Below are positions 15,280 to 28,314 of a stretch of 64,000 nucleotides of DNA, piece after piece. A model generated the notes under the pieces. That model worked only from the letters and a program-made list of their open reading frames with translations, did not search any database and was not told where the DNA came from. Numbering within the stretch: the first letter of the stretch is position 1; every line of letters begins with the position of its first letter. The position numbers and the translations under genes are program-made. The stretch is from Seiridium cupressi (lineage: Eukaryota > Ascomycota > Sordariomycetes > Amphisphaeriales > Sporocadaceae), in assembly GCA_036674765.1 (NCBI GenBank), contig JARVKI010000047.1, positions 269,583 to 333,582 on the forward strand, read 5' to 3'.

Positions 15280-18200
15280 TTATAACTCCTTTTAGTATTT
15301 ATGTATTTTGGCCATGATTGAGCATCAACTTCTCCCTGGGAATCCACCATCACTCAAGTGAATACTATCAACCTCATCACATCCGTCTGCTCAAAGCGAC
15401 TGCGATGGCCTCTATACTACCTAAGGATGCCGTCATCGCCTTGTTTGAGGTCTAGAATCCGAAGTCACTTGGGAGGAGTTGATGATCGAAGGTGTACCAA
15501 AATCAAGAACTGCTATCAAGCAATAACTTTCAAGGTATCGCGTCAGGCAACCTTGACGTCTATGCCTAAGCCTTAGTACAGGATGCTTCGTCCCAATCGT
15601 TCTGTTCTACCGTACCAGAGTAGACCACATGGATAATCCTCACTCGATGTAAAAGTAATCTTCGCGGGCAATTAGAAGAAAAAGAACTAATGAAAGCAAA
15701 AACAGAGTATATATCTATCAGCTCAACTACAATATTGTATATAATATATGCAAACCCTGGTTCATTATTATATCAACTCTTAGCAGTTTCCAAGGCTATG
15801 ACCTCTACCAAAGCGGCTCGTACCACACTCAGAAATTACAGGCCTAGAGGCTGTCAAAGTGACTTACAAACCGTTGCCAAGTTTGAGAGCATAATTATCA
15901 CGGGTGGGTAATTTCACCAGGAAGAATTGGTCGGTTTTTCTGTTAATAATCCTCCAGAGCGTAAATACAACAAAACTATCGGGAAGTGCTAGGGAATAAC
16001 CGAGGATGCCTGACGCTGTCAATGAATCTATAAAAGTGCCAGACAGTATGAGCATCTCAACGTTGTCAACGTAACCTGGGAACAGAAAACCAATTCAGAA
16101 TAGGACACCTCACAAGGTCATACACGAGGTAATAGCGGCGTTACAATGGAGATCACTCATATCCATGGACCATCCAAATCCACCCACTATCAAATAGATA
16201 AGTAAATAAGACAATCATGTTGACTTCGGCGACAATAAGGATGTAATCAATTAATTAATAAAATCGGAACTGGTCAGACCTCGGTCGTATGAAATGATTT
16301 GATGTGTCTTGAAGGCTACAGAACACAGACATTCCCTGGTTTCTCGCTGTCCACTGAACTGGAGGCGAGCTTTGGACATTTTTTCAACATCTCGGCCTGA
16401 GTCAAGCATTTTCTTCTCCATTAATCTGGTTACACAAAGTCATGATGCAGATAATTGCTAATTTTTACTTCTTTCTCTGATAATCATTTGGTACTCGCAA
16501 CTAGGTCAGCTTGAGCTTTTCAGTTGCGGTGAGCAGGTCCTAAGCAAATCTATCACCTAATTTGTACGCCCATGGCGACGAGAAAAATACCATACTCCTC
16601 AATTGGTTTGGCATCCTTTCTACATATTCTACTCGTGATAATGACGACGTTTAATCCAAGGAGCATCTCGCTACCACGATAGTGGGACCCAGTATCGGTC
16701 TCTCAATCACGTAGGCTGTGGCCAGTCCCAATTTGTTAGCAGTCTGTGCTACAAACTCTTGATCGGTGATACAAGGCTCTCAAGGTCAACACATATCTGA
16801 GCCGGCCATTCACAAGAAGCACTGACAGCCACTTGTAGTACTGGAGCATAGTTTTGGCAACCATGGTTGGCCCTTGGACATCCACGGGATAGCACAGTTT
16901 GTGTGTGAGCTTTTCCACCACGCATCTACAATCGCGCAATTCGACGTCGCTCTAGTACCTTACGGGGAAAATGAAAACCAGGGGGAAGAATATTGTGTTG
17001 TAAATCCCTCACGAATCTGCACTAAAACCTAAATCAATAACACCATGAAAAATCAGGAGGCAAGGGAAGACATCGCACAGCTCGGGCTACACCCCACGTC
17101 AGCAAAGGATATCGTCATGGTATCCGAAGGGGACTTGCCGCAAAGTTACCCTTACAGCAGGGACTTGTACAAGCCTGGACGTGGGATGGCACATTGCTGC
17201 CCACGCCTCCATTTTCGAACCCGTAGCCTTACCCTTGGGGTCCAGAGCCGGCGGCATTGCTTGGAGTTATGTTACATCGCTGTCCCCCTCTTACGCGCCT
17301 ATTACATTTGGCTCAGGTACCTTGCAACGTGATAGCTTGGCCTTGATTACAGCTCTGCGCTCAAAGCCACCCTAGTTTGCGTCCAGGAGTTGTGTATCGT
17401 GTTTTGCTCAGGCTAGAAGAACATAAGAATGATAAGATTCTCTGCCATCCACCAAGGTGGCATAGAGTTTGGATGGAAGGCTGTTAGTTATCTCATGTTC
17501 CATGTTCGTGTCGGTTTATTGGTCTTGTTTCCACCAACACGAGTCATTACCACAAATCTGGAAGACTCTTCAACAGTGTCCTGTCTGACGAGGCAGGTCC
17601 ATGCTGACAGCTATGAAGGAACGGAGAACCGTAAGCCCTATCGCCGCTAAGTATTGATGCCCGCGAAAAGTACTTGGTATCAGACGAGATTTGAGTTGGC
17701 CAGGATCACCACACTGGGCGTAACTTTGGGCGGTCTCAGGACATCCCACCTTGGCAAATCTCCTCAAAAATACCTGTTTGGAAATCTCTTCCAAGACTTG
17801 AGATAGTGTCTTCAGTGTAACATGGTGGAAGCATTTCTGGTCCTGGTCTGGCGGTCACAGGTCCCTCTCCGATGTGAGCTACGAGGGCCTCAACTATGAT
17901 CTCTGCGTGTGTTTCTAGGGACGAGTTTCCATCTTCTCCACGTGCAATCGACGTCATCTTTAGTTGTACAGAGCCCTCAGAATGCTGCGCCCAGGGTCCC
18001 ATTCCACAAATTATATCCGACATAAGTCCACAGATAGTCTAGCTCGAGGCGAGTAGCACGATATAAATCCAGCAGCCACTCTACCCGTGTTAATTCTAGA
18101 AGTAATCGTAGGGTAGTGTACCCGGTTGGGAAAACACCTGTTATCTTCTAGGCGCGCGGGCAAGGCGCTCGGCCCTGACCTGAATCCCTACAACCCGGTT

Positions 18201-21200
18201 TTCCGAACTCAAGATCTGGTCCATCGTGGTACACAAGGCATACAAATGGAGCTTGATATGCCTGCAGTACACGCCACGGGACGACCTGGAGATGCCGTAA
18301 TCATAAGCTCGGATTTCAACATGGAATATAGCACTGGCGACCAAGCCACCCTCTTTAGTGCGGTTCAGCTCATGCGCCCGACGTTCAGCTTGAAGAAAGG
18401 CCCCGGAACTACAAGCAATATTCCTGGTCGAACATGAGTCTCGGCATAAGATACGGCTGAAGATAGGTAGCTCGTCAACTGCATGTCTTGTTGGGTCACT
18501 GCTAGGGTACAGTAAAGCAGATAAAGCAGTCCAGGGTATCCCTTCGAGCGAAAATTCGACGTCTCTAACCCGGCCAAGCTGATGTGTCCATGTAGGGCAA
18601 ATTGAACGACGGAGCTATTGGAACGTTGAGAGATGTTACATACATGTACCCGTCAATTGTACCCCAATTAAGTTCACATTGTATCCTGTACTCGAGCCAT
18701 CTTCCTACAGTCGAAGCCACAGTCGAAGCCTTTGCCGCCCCTTAGCCTCGGATTGGGTTCGCTGCAGGTCAAGCGGTAAGTGTTTGCAGGAACTGCTCAG
18801 GGATAGCTCACGAAATGGTAGATTTGTCTCAGAAATCGTCACGATATCGGTATCAAGACCTTTGAGTTTGTCTTGTTTCGTTCACGATCAGGGGAAATGT
18901 TAGGTGTAAGTTGCCAAGTTGTACATGCCATCATACCATCATACCATCCCAGGCGACTTGAAAGACAAAAATCCAGATTCAGCCTTATGGTGTTCTACGG
19001 GTTGCAGACCTGCTGCAGTCTGTGTCGTCGCATACCCAAATTCTCCCCATCACTGACCGTAGCTCATTGGATCCATCTATCCGCCTAGAGCCTGACTCCA
19101 AACAGACCCATGATCGTGAGTTCTAGCCACTCAACGGTGACACGGCGCTGCGAACTACTGTAACCTAGCCCATTGGCAGGATAAACTTTGGAGTGCCTGC
19201 GGCAAACGCGAACAGGACACGGGTGGCAAACTCTCCGGATGGCGACCAGGCCGGAAGTGCGGCAAGCTCATATGCATGTCTCATAACGCGCTCCATAACT
19301 TTGAGTTCTCTCCACCGTTCATGTGCGAGCAAGGCGAGATGTGGGTTGGGAAGAGGTCGGAGTGTGGGTCGATTGCACTTTTGAAAGCCGCTGGTCATGA
19401 GCCTTTCCAATGTGTCACTCCCAGGAAACTCTATAAAATAGCGCAACATAGTCGGCGATATCAGTTGATTCGTCAAGGTCCGGACCAAATCGAGCTAGAT
19501 TGCCGGCCCATAGTCAGCATGAATCAAGGTCTTGGGCAAATGTCTGCAAGTTTCATGGTGTGACAGATGCTACAGATGTCCAGGAAGGACAACCTAGATT
19601 TGCTGGATGAGAAGAGCCAGCATCGATCAAGAGGCATCTCATAAGCTTGTTTGACAGATCAAATAGACTGTTAATCACACACAAAACCTTGTACTCACTG
19701 GAGGACCCCCCATGCTGATATCAAATATCCTTTGGTAGGTGACAAAAGTGCGTCCATGGGGGATAGACTTTGATGCCGCAATCTTATCCCGCGGCTCATT
19801 ACTCGGGGTCCCTTTGGAGTCGTCCTTTGACACATGTCAAAATTATGAAGCAACGAAGCAGAACCAAGCACTCGAGTCCCGGTGGTCGTACGAATATGTT
19901 TGTTGTTGTTTGATCACCGCTGGTGGACTTATATGGAATACAGCCTGCTAACCTTGTCCTTGAAAGTGAACGATCGCCGATTGCCACGTGTCATATGAAT
20001 ACCATTTCCAGGATATCTGGCCCGTACAGGTGTTGAGGCTCAACCGTGGACCAGAAACATCATGTCGGGATAGGACGGGCTGATCGACACAAGGGGGTCT
20101 GGTACCTTATCTTGTAATACATATGTTCCGTAGAGCTCTTGATCGTCGAAGGCGCAAGACTGGAAAGGGTCGCTCTATGATCCACTCGAATGCGGGAATG
20201 CGTGGATCATTTTTCAAGCTGAAAGTAAGACAAGGGGATGCTGGGTACGGTTTAGCAAAGGTATTTTTGAGAGTTGAAACCAGAATCGTCTGATAGCACT
20301 GCTTGAATTTCGGATGCTGACACGCGTAGTTGATCGCAAAGCAGCGATGCTTGTTTTTGTCGTCTCATCTCTGCGCACATGCTGTGTGTTGACGGCTGCC
20401 GTAAAATGTCGAATGCGTAAATAGATAGGTTGGATAGTCGGATCTGACAACCCCCACATATAGCATTTTTGGTACATGGAGGAATTACGGTAGCGAAAGA
20501 GGGTTTTGGGATCGAAAGCATGTACTTCTGAGGCTCTTTGCATTCATCCTTCCATGGCGGCTTCTGGACGCACTCCATTGGCGTAAAGCCGAGTGCAGGC
20601 ATCTGTGTCTGATACAGTGGGGAGTGTTTTGCGCCCACGAAATCTTCGGATCAGTACCGAAGCCACGACCCATTGGCAAGCCATATCCCTCCAGTTGGGT
20701 ATGTGGCTGCTCCTTTGGTGGCATCTGGAAATCAAGCCAACGTCGGTGTACTAGGAACAGGGTTCACGTTCCCGGAGCCTGGGGTCATTGGCTCACATGT
20801 TGATTGCTGACAACCTCAAGAGAGAAGACAAAGGTCAATTACATAGCATCGAGGTGAAGCTGATGCATCATGAGTGAGCACACCGGTCGTCCAACAGAAA
20901 TGCAACAAATTATGCAGACTGGCGTTGCCCGCCTAGGCCCCCATGGTCCATGGACATTCCCGGCCGAATGATGCTGTTCCGGCGTATGGAGCAACAATAA
21001 GCAAGAAATGACTTTTATTCTTTTGCTTCCTTGCAAGGGGCTGACGGAACCTAGACCATGCCCGAATAAGGGCAAGACTGAGAGCAGGAGAGCAGCTGAA
21101 CCGCTGAACCTACCTGGAAGGGCGAAACCACTGAAAATCCCGAAGCCTTGCAGCGAAATAGCCAAATAATTTCCGGGATCAAAACTTCTTGACATCATCA

Positions 21201-22715
21201 CAATTGAGAAAGATAGGTAGTTAGACGGACAGTGGGGAGGACGCAGCGCTGCGAGAAGTGGCCCTGGTTGCGCTAGGATTACGCGCGTTACGGATCCTTT
21301 GCCAAGGGCGAGCCATTCAGCGGGAGCCATTGGGACAGGTGCCGCGTCTTCGAAGGAATGAAGCGAGCATGGTCTTGTCGACGTCTGCATCCTTGCCAGT
21401 GGTGGGCAAACCTAACCCCCCGCCTCCTCCTGGCACCAAATGAGGTCAGCACTGAGTGACAAGCACACATCGCGGGACCGTGAGCAAACGAGAAGCTCCT
21501 CCTTGCCCCCCTGGCGGAGCGGAACCGATCATTCTATAGCGGAGACTCGCATGTTCCTGTTCCGGTGAACAAAGCGCGCGGCCGGATCTATGACCTCCCG
21601 AAGTTTATTTATGTATTGGCCTGCGTCCGCTCGCACGAAGGATGTGTAAGTAAACCCTGAGCTGTCGACAACAACAGAGAGCCCTTGCATTGAATCCGTC
21701 AATAGCTGCAACGTGAGCCACACCAATGAGCATCCGCACGTAAGTCTGTGCCGTACAGCCCTGCTGATACGGTGAGAGTGACCCATGCCACCCACCTGAA
21801 TTAGCCTGGTGCAGATATTGTCGAACGGATCATGCAGCAGTGATCTGCCTGATCTCGTGGCAGCCCGGTCGTTATTCGTGTGTTGTACCACTTCCGGCAG
21901 CAACACGCGATGGGCATAACCAAAACCTGGAATCCCCCTCCTTAGGGAACATCACTGCCTATGATTGGAGACGGCATCCGCTGTCAAGAAAATACATGGG
22001 TGAATCCATAGTCCAGAGGTGTAGGGATTCGTAGGGCTGGTCGTCGGTATGCGAAGCGAGCCGGTGAACAAACCTGTCAGATGTGCCATGAGATTGCTCA
22101 TGCATCCAATATTGCTGCACCAGGGCCCTCACTATTAATATGTCATTGTGCATCCTGCAAAGGGGACTGCAAACTCCGTGTGCATAGTGGCATCGCCTCG
22201 CTTGGACCGAGAGGAGTACATCAACACCATCCCCACCTTGCATGGAGTCGAGAGACTTGTATTGTACGTAGTAGCGATTGGTCAATCGCGATTCCGATGA
22301 ATAGAGCCCGTCGTGGCCGCGCACAGCGAAGGCGAGCAGGTTTCCCCCAGCGCCTGCGGATGAGGCTTGCCGCTGATGCAGTTCCTCTCATCAATGCCGA
22401 AGGAGAGGCGCTGCAGCAAAGAGCAGAGTAGCGCTTGGAGCAAGCACGATTGGTGGTGTCGTATGAAAAACACGAACTCCCGATCCAGACCCCTACCGTT
22501 GCCTTTTGGCGGCCACATGTCGTTAGACGATGTGCATTGTGGCTATTTAACCTTCTTTGCGCCATGCAGATGATGGATCGCTGAGGGTTCGTGCCGCTGG
22601 GGAGTGTAGGATCAAGAAGTGGATGCGGTCTAGACGCTGCTCTCGCTCTGGCGGCGTGCGAATGGGAACAGCTGATGGCGAGTCCGATTTGCCTGTTGCG
22701 GTTACGAGGCCGGCG

Positions 22716-22745
22716 GGACCTGGACCTGGACCTAGACCTGGACCT
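22716..22745. repeat. GGACCT hexamer array, five copies
   Basis: Five adjacent copies of GGACCT, the fourth with one change (AGACCT), decay into degenerate copies to about 22763. It lies in non-coding DNA. A length-variable minisatellite is likely. Confidence 0.75.
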
Positions 22746-25710
22746 GAACGTGGACTGAACCTGGCGCGTAGCCAGTCCCTCGGAGCCGAGTGCCCTGGCA
22801 CGTTCCTTGGACGGGGAAAAGGGAGCCAGCTACTGTAATGGTCTAGATTGCAGTATTGAGGTCGAATATAAAACAATCAAATAGTCTCTACGCTTTCTCG
22901 CAACCATTGATTGTGGAACGGGAGCAGCCAGCTGAAGCCAGCACGGGCTAACCTTGCGAGAGACGCTGAGCCCTCGAATGCACTGCGTATGGCCGCTCAG
23001 CAGCAACTCTAGCTGCATCAATCACCCGGACCTGCCAAGTTACACACGCATGCATGGAGTTACCATCTAATGCAAAGGCGGAATCAATCGCACATTTGTA
23101 GATGGAATCAGCGGGAGTGATCAATGGGTAGCGTTGCTGCTCTGATGCTAAAAATGGACATATTGGATGTGCAGCGGGTATTATTGGTAGCCGACACTTT
23201 ATTATCTGTCAGTCACAATACATAGTAGATAGTGGCCATACAGCACGGCCCAAGGGTCCAGGTCGTGTCGGGACAAGCCCAATGAGAAGTATCGAATGCA
23301 CGGATGGGCACCCCCGTGCGTCCCACGCCTGCTTCAAGTCGTTCCGACATGGACTTAATGTCCAGTACCTACCCTAACAGGACCGAGAAACAATCACGAC
23401 CTGCCTCGTAGATTGCCTCGCTGGGGAGCAGAGTCAAATGCACTAGGAAGTAAAAGCATCGCTTCTCGTCAAAACTTCCCAGAAGGAGAAAAGCTTGTCT
23501 TCCAGGACGTGCCTAGCACGCAACAGACTCCCCAAAGAGACTTCAGATCGTTCATCCCATGTCATATACCCGACCTGTCAGACAACAGAACAAGCAATTG
23601 CGCGGACAGACGCTTACTTCTTGTCAGATGTCCCGATCCAAGCGTCGCAGTGGGCATCACCCAGGTGCATATGTATGTGTTGACGGTTTGTCGTCGTGGA
23701 TGGTCTTGCATAACCCATGCCTTATCCAGCCTCTGTTTGCTAGCTAGCACTGCTCAGTGCTCAATGCTCATAACCGAGTTTATTAGTGAAAGTAGCAGCT
23801 CCATAGCCTTCGTCTGACAGCTGCTAGTGCCGAGAGGCTCAGCGCCCGATTCGGCCTTGCGGGTCGACTCCAGACGTTAGGGCAGTGTCTAAAGCTTGAC
23901 AGTCGTGCAAAGTAACTGCACGGCTCGTGACAAGCAGAAAGAAGTGTTTGCTCGTCTCGATGCTTCATAAGGACAAGCGGGATCAGGGAGCACTCGTCCG
24001 ATGTCCGCGATAGCGTTGGAGGAGATCCGACGCGAGGGGAAGCACGAGACATGGGCAGACCCCCCCAGTCGATGCGATGCGGGCTCCTGGATACACTGGA
24101 TCCTTCAGCACACAAACGCACATGCCATGCTCCTCCTCTGGTGGTGGGATGCGGCACTACAAGCACCACGACATGGCTAGCGCTTCGCTGGGAGTGCGCT
24201 GAGACGTCCAATAATCAGCTACCAGAACAAGGTCCTAACCTACACTCTAGTGCCGGGATATGTACCCTACTATGGATTTGGGGTACGGTCTAGACCGGCG
24301 GACTGGGAAAAGATGACGAATTTCCAACGGGGGGGGGGGAATTCAAGATGAGAACGAGCAACAAATGCAGGTCTTCCATCTTGACTCAGTCGCAAGATAT
24401 GTCGGAATCTATCATAAGACACTGGTCAAGCGACCATTCCAGGCTGGGGCTGAGTGAGCATGAGTAAAAACAATCTTACATGTCCGCTGGCCTCTCGTTC
24501 AATCAGAGCGCCGGGCTCGATGCCAAAAAATGATCCCAAATGGGTACTGGAGGCGATAAGTGTCATTGATTAATCATATGTACATTAGATGCAATGGTGG
24601 CCAGTCTCCAGGCCGGAGAGCCTCGGGCATCAGACTGACTGAGCACTGGGGTTCTCTTCTGCGGCGGCCAATGCGTCTCGTGGAGAGCGCTGCAGCTGCT
24701 GGGATGATCTCATTCCCGGAATACGGAGCCAATTCCGTGCCATGGCCTGACTTCCAGGGTAGCAGCAAGCGCTTCTAAACGAGCTGAAATATCTGAAGCT
24801 GAGAAAACTAGTCCGTATCGGATACTCCATCTGTGATCGTCTCCGCCAAGACAATAGACCTCTCCAGTCGCGAGCTGACGTGACAGTTTTGTGGGATGCC
24901 ATGCGCAGGGTATTTTTGCAGCCATCTGCGTGGTGAATGCATCTATGCACCTCTTTCGTACGAGCACTCTGTCCTGGCTGCGGTACGGATCTGTACCTCT
25001 TGCAGTCAATTAACTAGGTAGCTGGCCCACGATTTGGTCATTCATGGAAGGCCGTGTAGTCTATTTCATGGGTCGCGACCGTGCACCTCTACACCCCTGG
25101 TCAAGCCCAGGCGGGCCAGGGGCTGAATACACACCCCTGGCAAAGCAAGAGCCCCGGACAGCTCGGGCACCTGAAAGAAAATGCACATTGGGTAGACCCT
25201 TTCAGCAAGTGACCGAGGTGCTGGCTGTGTGCTTTTCAGCGGCAGGACTTGCCTAGTAAGCGCTGTCAATATCGGCAGAGAGACTCCTCCCCTGGCAGCC
25301 TGACTCGAACGACAACACGGCCACTCGCCCAGTGCTGTGATGAACGAGCAGCTGAGACGTGAGGACGTTGATCCACGAAAGTTGATGAATTTTACGAGCC
25401 ATGCCATTGGATCTGCGCGGCGCGCACAGTCGAGCGAAGGGTGCGATGGGGTCAGGTCTAATCATTAAAGTCATCCCGGAATCTTGGGTGTGCATGGGGA
25501 GATGGAGGGTTGCCAAGAACCAGGGTGCCAGCCTTTCCTACATAGCCGGATTCCCTCTGACACTCGCCCATTCTTCATCTCTTCGGTTTGGGATATTGCT
25601 GGGAGATACCACACCCACCTGCCAGCTGCTCACTCGTCCTTGTAGGGAAGCACTGCTTTTTGGTTGTTGTTGTCTTTTCTTCTTCCACCAACTTACACAC
25701 CAGACACCAG

Positions 25711-25726
25711 ACACACACACACACAC
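25711..25726. repeat. (AC)8 microsatellite
   Basis: Eight tandem AC dinucleotides lie within a longer AC-rich, pyrimidine-containing stretch in the probable distal flbC promoter. Confidence 0.7.
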
Positions 25727-26959
25727 GCTCCTCCCTGTTCTTCTGCAATGACCCTACTCTGCTGCGTCCTTTTCGTTCCGAGATCACATAGCAACCTAAT
25801 TTAAAGCTCGAGGGACTGGTGAGGAGAACAAGCACTGTCGCTTGTTTACAAATCGCCCTTGTCCTGCTGGCACTTGGCCAGCCTGCCCGGTCGATTATCC
25901 GCCAGATCTGCTAGCCACCAACCTGCCGGCCCCATCGTCGTCGACCTGTTTCTTTCGACTTTGAAACTGTCGGGGCTCGGGGAAACGGTCTGAAACCAGA
26001 AGTGACCTTGTAGAGACGACTCTTAGCTGGTGGATAGGGGGCCAAGGGAAATCACGGGCCAAATAGAGTTTCCTTGGTACTGAATACCTAGCTGGGTAAC
26101 TATTCACCCGTCCCCCAAAGTCAAGTCTCGAACGCCATTCCGGCAGCCATCGAGCGCTTTTTTCAGCCCACTGGAGCTAGACTAGGGACTACATCAAAGA
26201 CGACCTAGACTAGCTTGCCCCAGCTCGTCCCAAGGTTAGAGATCCCGTCCCAAAAAGCAAGACTAGGCAGTCCCAGCAGCGCACAAGCTAGGCGAAAAGC
26301 AAGGTCATTCTATGCACCAGGAGCCGGGAACCCAGTTAGCCAAGTAGAGCCTCCCACCCATATATTCTCGACAGGCGCCTCCCGGCGCCATTCTGGTGAT
26401 CGACGTCCCCACACGCATCCAACCACTTGCTACTACCTCAAGAACTCTCGAACCCACCGTAGGGAAACCTTCCAACCCGGTTCCTGGAGGCTCACCACTC
26501 TGCTTGTAAGTACGGTTCCTGGCTTCCCTACGCCATTGGCAACTCTGGTTGCTGCAACGGCCCCGAACCGCAAGCCCTACGATACTGGAAGGAATACAAG
26601 ACGACGCCTCGTTTCCTGGAGCCGTTTCCTCGGGTCGGAATCAATCACCGTCTACAGCATTATTCCTCGGTATAGTCCGACAAAGACCTTTCCGAACCAT
26701 CACCACCAGCGTTTCGACCTGGTATACAGCCGGGAGCGTTGTTGCGAGAAACGTGTTGCCTTGGGAAAACAACCCAATTAGCCAAGTAGCTTGGTTATTG
26801 GAGAACACACCAGGTCTCCTGTGATAATTACCCTTCGTCAAAGCCTTGGTTGCCTTGTCCCTGAAACTTGGTTAGATCACCTCAGGTCGAAGACACCATC
26901 GAAGCCAGCAATCAGCAATTTCACGACTGGCCGTGTCTGCCAAGGATATCAGCAGAACG

Positions 26960-28314
26960 ATGGAAACGAGTTTTGCATCGCGCAGACCAGCAGCTGGTGG
27001 ACTTCCGCATTTCCAACTTCCTCCTCCGAACCCCATGGTGGACAATCAAGTTCCGAGTATGATATCACCCCATTCCATCTCCCCCCCCCCTTTGCCGTAC
27101 CTGCACTGTTCAGCAACTCCATGGTCTACCTGCATTTCTTGCCGACCTTGCCAAACTCAAAATCTAACGAATATATAGGAGTCACTGGAGCTGACGGCCT
27201 AAGCCCTCTGTCCTCCAGCGTCAACAGCGGCAGCTCACAAAGTTCGCAAGCTGGAGTCGCCCCCTACAATCCAACAGGCAGCTGGCCCCTTCCTGGTGGC
27301 ACCTCTTCGTATACTTACAGCTCCATGAACCAAGGACAGAGCGGATTGATGCAGCCCAACTATTCTCGCTCGATATATACGCCATCTGGTGCTGCGTATA
27401 ACAGACCCACACATTCGCCAGCCACGGGAGAGGGCTTGACTGCTCCTCCCTACGACTCTGTCTCTCCACCATTTCCGCTTTCCGCACATGGAGGCGGAGG
27501 CAGCCACCACTCGATGCTTTCGCAGAACTCACACCAGCCCCCATCTTTGCAGAACCCGATCTTGAACTCTCAGGCATCCGCTTCGCAGCCGCCTACACCG
27601 TCCTCTGCCACGCCCAATGACAACTACTCGCGACCCCCGCCGACCCCTGGTTACTACGCGCCGCCTTCGTCAACGCCGCAGCAATCGTCATTTCCTGCCT
27701 TTTCCACGCATACGCTGCCTTCACCTACCCACCACTCGCCCACGACTTCGGGCTCGCTCTCCCGTGGAATCCCCTCTATCAGTGGTCAACCACCGATGCA
27801 AGGTTCTCCTTACGCGAATCGCTCATATGGCTATGCGCTACCACCAGCCATGGGCGGGGCCGTCTTGTCCAACATGGCCAACCCCGGGGGACAAATGAGT
27901 ATTGTGAATGGGATGAATCCCATGTCACACGCGTATTCTGCGCACATGAACGCACATATGTATTCGCATGGCCAGGCTGCCCCCCAACAGGATCGACCTT
28001 TCAAGTGCGATGTGTGTACCCAGTGCTTCAATCGCAACCACGACTTGAAGCGCCACAAGCGAATTCACCTTGCGGTCAAACCATTCCCTTGCACATTTTG
28101 TGACAAGAGCTTCTCGCGGAAGGATGCCTTGAAGGTAAGGTGCTCATAAAGTTACTTCTCAAGGGTTTGCACTAATGTTCCACAGCGACATCGTCTCGTG
28201 AAGGGCTGCGGAAATGGCAAGACTTCTCCGACCGACGACGCCTCTTCTCCGCAAGATGATGGAAAGTTGGACGCCGATACTAGTTCGAATAGTGGCATCA
28301 AGGAGGAGAGCTAG
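26960..28314 (+). CDS. flbC: FlbC-type C2H2 zinc-finger conidiation regulator
   Basis: Nuclear transcription factor; in Aspergillus FlbC activates the brlA pathway of asexual sporulation, and FLB-3 is the Neurospora relative. Proposed exons 26960-27056, 27179-28134 and 28186-28314 encode about 393 aa. A long Pro/Ser/Gln-rich N-terminal part precedes two adjacent fingers at the C terminus: FKCDVCTQCFNRNHDLKRH and FPCTFCDKSFSRKDALKRH. The second ends in a Cys (LVKGC) instead of a second His, as in the FlbC family. Intron 2 cuts inside finger 2 right after ALK. A short acidic tail ends SGIKEES. Intron 1 (GTATGA donor, CTAAC branch, ATATAG acceptor) is my best fit, since it joins MVDNQVPR to VTGADGLSPL in frame. 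The exact N terminus is less sure, because a run of ten C and several ATGs lie nearby. Confidence 0.88.

Larger units (their letters stand above)
14957..26959. other. 12-kb gene-poor stretch upstream of flbC
   Basis: I cannot support any gene in this 12 kb. Open frames are short, overlap in several frames and carry no domain I recognise. Structure that is visible: a 14-bp perfect palindrome at 15266-15279, AT-rich DNA around 15.7-16.5 kb, a run of 11 G at 24329-24339, a GGACCT hexamer array near 22.7 kb and an (AC)8 microsatellite at 25711-25726. The last 1.2 kb before flbC is pyrimidine-rich, and a GTAAGTA donor-like site near 26508 could belong to a 5' UTR intron. Such long upstream regions are common at developmental regulators. 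Confidence 0.45.

Noticed and set aside
17736..18023. 95-codon minus-strand frame with protein-like composition
   Set aside because: No family recognised, no flanking exons or splice sites that extend it.
20252..20724. Three overlapping minus-strand frames near 20.5 kb that look like a frameshifted gene
   Set aside because: All three frames are open because stops are scarce locally; none shows a domain, and no single shift gives a better protein.
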